DNA of 47,983 bases from the NCBI RefSeq assembly GCF_008120935.1, contig NZ_RDBO01000077.1, positions 1,565,689 to 1,613,671 on the forward strand, read 5' to 3'. Below the pieces are notes generated by a model. It was not told the DNA's origin, did not search any database, and was given only the letters and a program-made list of their open reading frames with translations. The position numbers and the translations under genes are program-made. Below, one piece after another: positions 45,855-47,983 of this stretch. How positions within the stretch are numbered: the first letter of the stretch is position 1; each line of letters begins with the position of its first letter. Source of the DNA: Streptomyces sp. sk2.1. GTDB lineage: Bacteria > Actinomycetota > Actinomycetes > Streptomycetales > Streptomycetaceae.

Positions 45855-46778
45855 ATGCAGCACGGCAAGTACCGTTTCATCGTGGGGTTCTTGGTGGCCC
45901 CACTGGCGTTGTACGCGGTCTTCGTCATCTGGCCGTTCATCCAGTCCATCTACTATTCGTTCACGGACTGGACCGGCCTGAGCCCGGACTTCAAGATGGT
46001 CGGGTTCGACAACTACACGAGGATGTTCAAGGACGACATCTTCTGGAAGTCGCTGCAGCACAGTGTGCTGCTCGTGCTGCTGCTGCCGCTGGTGACGTTG
46101 GGTCTGGCGCTGTTCTTCGCCTTCATGCTCAATGTCGGGGGTCGACGGCGGAAGAACGCCACGGTCTCCGGTGTGCGAGGGTCGAGTTTCTACAAGATCG
46201 CCTACTTCTTCCCGCAGGTGCTCTCGATCGTCATCGTCGCCCTGCTCTTCCAGTTCGCGTTCAACCCGCGCGACGGGATGATCAACTCGACGCTGGAGGG
46301 AATCGGTCTGGATTCCCTCCAGCCCGAATGGCTCGGCGATCCGAACCTGGCGCTCGTCTGCGTCATGACGGTGCTGATCTGGTCGACGGTCGGATTCTTC
46401 GTCGTCCTCTTCTCGGCCGGAATGGCGTCCATTCCCAAGGACTTCTACGAAGCGGCGCTCCTCGACGGGGCCAACCGTTTCACCACGTTCTTCAAGATCA
46501 CGCTGCCGCTGCTCTGGGACACGGTGCAGTCGGGCTGGGTGTACATGGGCATCCTGGCCCTCGGCGTGGAGGCGTTCACCGCCGTACAGGTCATGACCGT
46601 GGGCCCCGGCGGCCCCGACTACTCGACCACGGTCCTGCCGCTGTACGTCTACCAGACGGCCTTCCGCGACGGGCAGGCCGGCTACGCGACGACGATCGGT
46701 GTCGGACTGCTGGTCGTCACCATGCTCTTCGCCGCCGTCGTGATGCGACTGGGCCGGCGCGAACGGCTGGAGTTCTGA
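45855..46778 (+). CDS. ngcF: Sugar ABC transporter permease, NgcF-like
   Basis: A 307-residue membrane protein of the MalF type with six predicted membrane spans (first: FIVGFLVAPLALYAVFVIWP). The cytoplasmic EAA loop is EAALLDGANRFTTFFKITLP, which contacts the ATPase. It lies 50 bases after ngcE on the same strand and works as a heterodimer with the next permease. Confidence 0.92.
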   Translation: MQHGKYRFIVGFLVAPLALYAVFVIWPFIQSIYYSFTDWTGLSPDFKMVGFDNYTRMFKDDIFWKSLQHSVLLVLLLPLVTLGLALFFAFMLNVGGRRRKNATVSGVRGSSFYKIAYFFPQVLSIVIVALLFQFAFNPRDGMINSTLEGIGLDSLQPEWLGDPNLALVCVMTVLIWSTVGFFVVLFSAGMASIPKDFYEAALLDGANRFTTFFKITLPLLWDTVQSGWVYMGILALGVEAFTAVQVMTVGPGGPDYSTTVLPLYVYQTAFRDGQAGYATTIGVGLLVVTMLFAAVVMRLGRRERLEF

Positions 46779-46869
46779 TGCCGCGCACGACGGGCGACGG
46801 CCCCCGGACCCCCAGCAGGCACCACAGGTCGGCCCCCGTGTCCGGCTCGACAGTACGAGGTGAGTACAC

Positions 46870-47787
46870 GTGAAGACGACTGACACCCCGCCCGCGGCCC
46901 CGGCGGCGGGCCCGGCCCCCGCGGCCAAGAGCCCCGCGCCGGCCGTCGAGGAGAAGAGCAGCGAGGGCAAGGTCCTCAACGTCTTCTCGCACGGTGTGCT
47001 GATCATCTGGGCGATCCTGGTCGTCATGCCGCTGCTCTGGGCGGTGATGGCGTCGTTCAAGACGGACGACTCGATCCTGTCGACGCCGTGGGCGCTGCCC
47101 GACAAGCTGCACTTCGAGAACTGGTCGCGCGCCTGGAGCCAGGCGCACATGAGCGACTACTTCTTCAACACGATCGTGGTGGTGGGCGGCTCGCTCGTCG
47201 GCACGCTGCTGCTGGGGTCGATGGCGGCCTACGTGCTGGCGCGGTTCGACTTCCCGGGCAACCGCTTCCTGTACTTCCTGTTCATCGGCGGGATGAGCTT
47301 CCCGATCATCCTGGCGCTGGTCCCGCTGTTCTTCGTGATGAACAACATGTCCCTGCTGAACACGCAGCACGGACTGATCCTGGTGTACATCGCGTACTCG
47401 CTGCCGTTCACCGTCTTCTTCCTCACCTCGTTCTTCCGGACGCTGCCGACCTCGGTGGCGGAGGCGGCGATGCTCGACGGGGCCTCGCACACCCGGACGT
47501 TCTTCCAGGTGATGCTGCCCATGGCGAAGCCCGGCCTGATCAGCGTCGGCATCTTCAACTTCCTCGGGCAGTGGAACCAGTACATGCTGCCGACGGTGCT
47601 CAACACCGACCCGAACCAGCGGGTGCTCTCCCAGGGGCTGGTCGAACTGGCCAACAGTCAGGGGTACAAGGGCGACTGGTCGGGTCTGTTCGCCGGTCTG
47701 GTGATGGCGATGCTGCCGGTCCTCGGGGCCTACATCGTCTTCCAGCGCCAGGTCGTCGCGGGGCTCACCGCGGGCGCCGTGAAGTAA
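46870..47787 (+). CDS. ngcG: Sugar ABC transporter permease, NgcG-like
   Basis: A 305-residue MalG-type permease. A Pro/Ala-rich cytoplasmic N-terminal tail (about 38 residues) comes before six membrane spans; the EAA loop is EAAMLDGASHTRTFFQVMLP. The GTG start follows GAGGTGAG. It completes the importer with ngcE and ngcF. A terminator follows. Confidence 0.92.
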   Translation: MKTTDTPPAAPAAGPAPAAKSPAPAVEEKSSEGKVLNVFSHGVLIIWAILVVMPLLWAVMASFKTDDSILSTPWALPDKLHFENWSRAWSQAHMSDYFFNTIVVVGGSLVGTLLLGSMAAYVLARFDFPGNRFLYFLFIGGMSFPIILALVPLFFVMNNMSLLNTQHGLILVYIAYSLPFTVFFLTSFFRTLPTSVAEAAMLDGASHTRTFFQVMLPMAKPGLISVGIFNFLGQWNQYMLPTVLNTDPNQRVLSQGLVELANSQGYKGDWSGLFAGLVMAMLPVLGAYIVFQRQVVAGLTAGAVK

Positions 47788-47848
47788 CGGTCCGGCCCTC
47801 GGCCCCCGGTACACCGCCCGTACGGGCCGTCCACACGCACCACCCACA

Positions 47849-47885
47849 CGCACCGCCCGCCGGCTTCCCGCCGGCGGGCGGTGCG
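47849..47885 (+). terminator. Terminator of the ngcEFG-like operon
   Basis: Arms of 15 bases (CGCACCGCCCGCCGG and its complement) around a short loop, about 60 bases past the ngcG stop; flanking ACAC/GTGT bases extend the stem with a one-base bulge. Confidence 0.75.
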
Positions 47886-47918
47886 CGTGTGCGGGCAGCC
47901 GTCCGGGGCGGGGACGGA

Positions 47919-47983
47919 GCGAGGAAGGAGTACGGGCGGAACGTGGACGGGACGTGGGCGGGGCGAGGAAGGAGTACGGGCGG
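47919..47983. repeat. Direct repeat at the right edge
   Basis: A 21-base sequence beginning GCGAGGAAGGAGTACGG occurs at 47919-47939 and again at 47963-47983, a 44-base period. The second copy ends exactly at the window edge, so the array may continue. Each copy contains AAGGAG, a strong ribosome-binding-like sequence. Confidence 0.85.

Overview
This window is a piece of a Streptomyces-type actinomycete chromosome. It is very GC-rich with strong third-position GC. It carries a conservon (roadblock, DUF742 and small GTPase genes), a 2-methylisoborneol/encapsulin operon, a helix-turn-helix-MurA fusion beside aconitase, mycothiol-dependent enzyme relatives, and an NgcEFG-type sugar importer. From memory, the HTH-MurA, aconitase and NgcEFG genes lie close together in S. 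coelicolor as SCO5998, SCO5999 and SCO6005-6007. The right half therefore looks like conserved core chromosome and the left half looks accessory.

Layout. (1) 1-7.0 kb: a 2-aminobenzoyl-CoA/salicylyl-CoA type catabolic group (bifunctional monooxygenase/reductase, CoA ligase, acyl-CoA dehydrogenase, RidA protein) with a small hypothetical and a GNAT gene in between. The first gene is chimeric: an anti-sigma/SpoIIE-type HATPase fragment runs in frame into a monooxygenase that has lost its N-terminal FAD-binding glycine motif. (2) 7.0-10.6 kb: a conservon remnant, cvnB-cvnC-cvnD plus an FAD monooxygenase. Only the C-terminal tail of its sensor kinase (CvnA) remains, fused in frame to the next gene. 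(3) 10.6-24.0 kb: a minus-strand operon coding for a 2123-residue protein kinase-helicase-DUF1998-nuclease-like fusion, a DrmD-like SNF2 helicase, and an Eco57I-class adenine methylase that carries the CvnA tail. I read it as a DISARM/Druantia-related defence system of unusual composition. (4) 24.3-27.5 kb: a divergent three-gene cassette (DUF262 protein, DUF3696-type ATPase, unknown protein), probably a second defence module, sharing a 269-bp control region with the first. (5) 27.8-31.5 kb: the operon encapsulin shell protein, 2-methylisoborneol synthase, GPP methyltransferase. (6) 32.0-39.9 kb: HTH-MurA, an RraA-like protein, two accessory proteins, aconitase and a histidine phosphatase preceded by a hexanucleotide repeat. 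The HTH-MurA and aconitase promoters share the palindrome TATCTC-N6-GAGAT. (7) 40.0-47.8 kb: a secreted GH92 mannosidase divergent from ngcEFG-like importer genes, with a LacI-type palindrome between them.

How they fit together. The strongest candidate for something undescribed is the kinase-helicase/DrmD/methylase operon with its divergent DUF262-ATPase partner. Two in-frame chimeric junctions (near 120 and near 10,568) bound the first 10.4 kb. They suggest rearrangement breakpoints, or possibly assembly joins, and should be checked before any biology is built on the fusions. No tRNA, rRNA, CRISPR array, integrase or transposase was seen.
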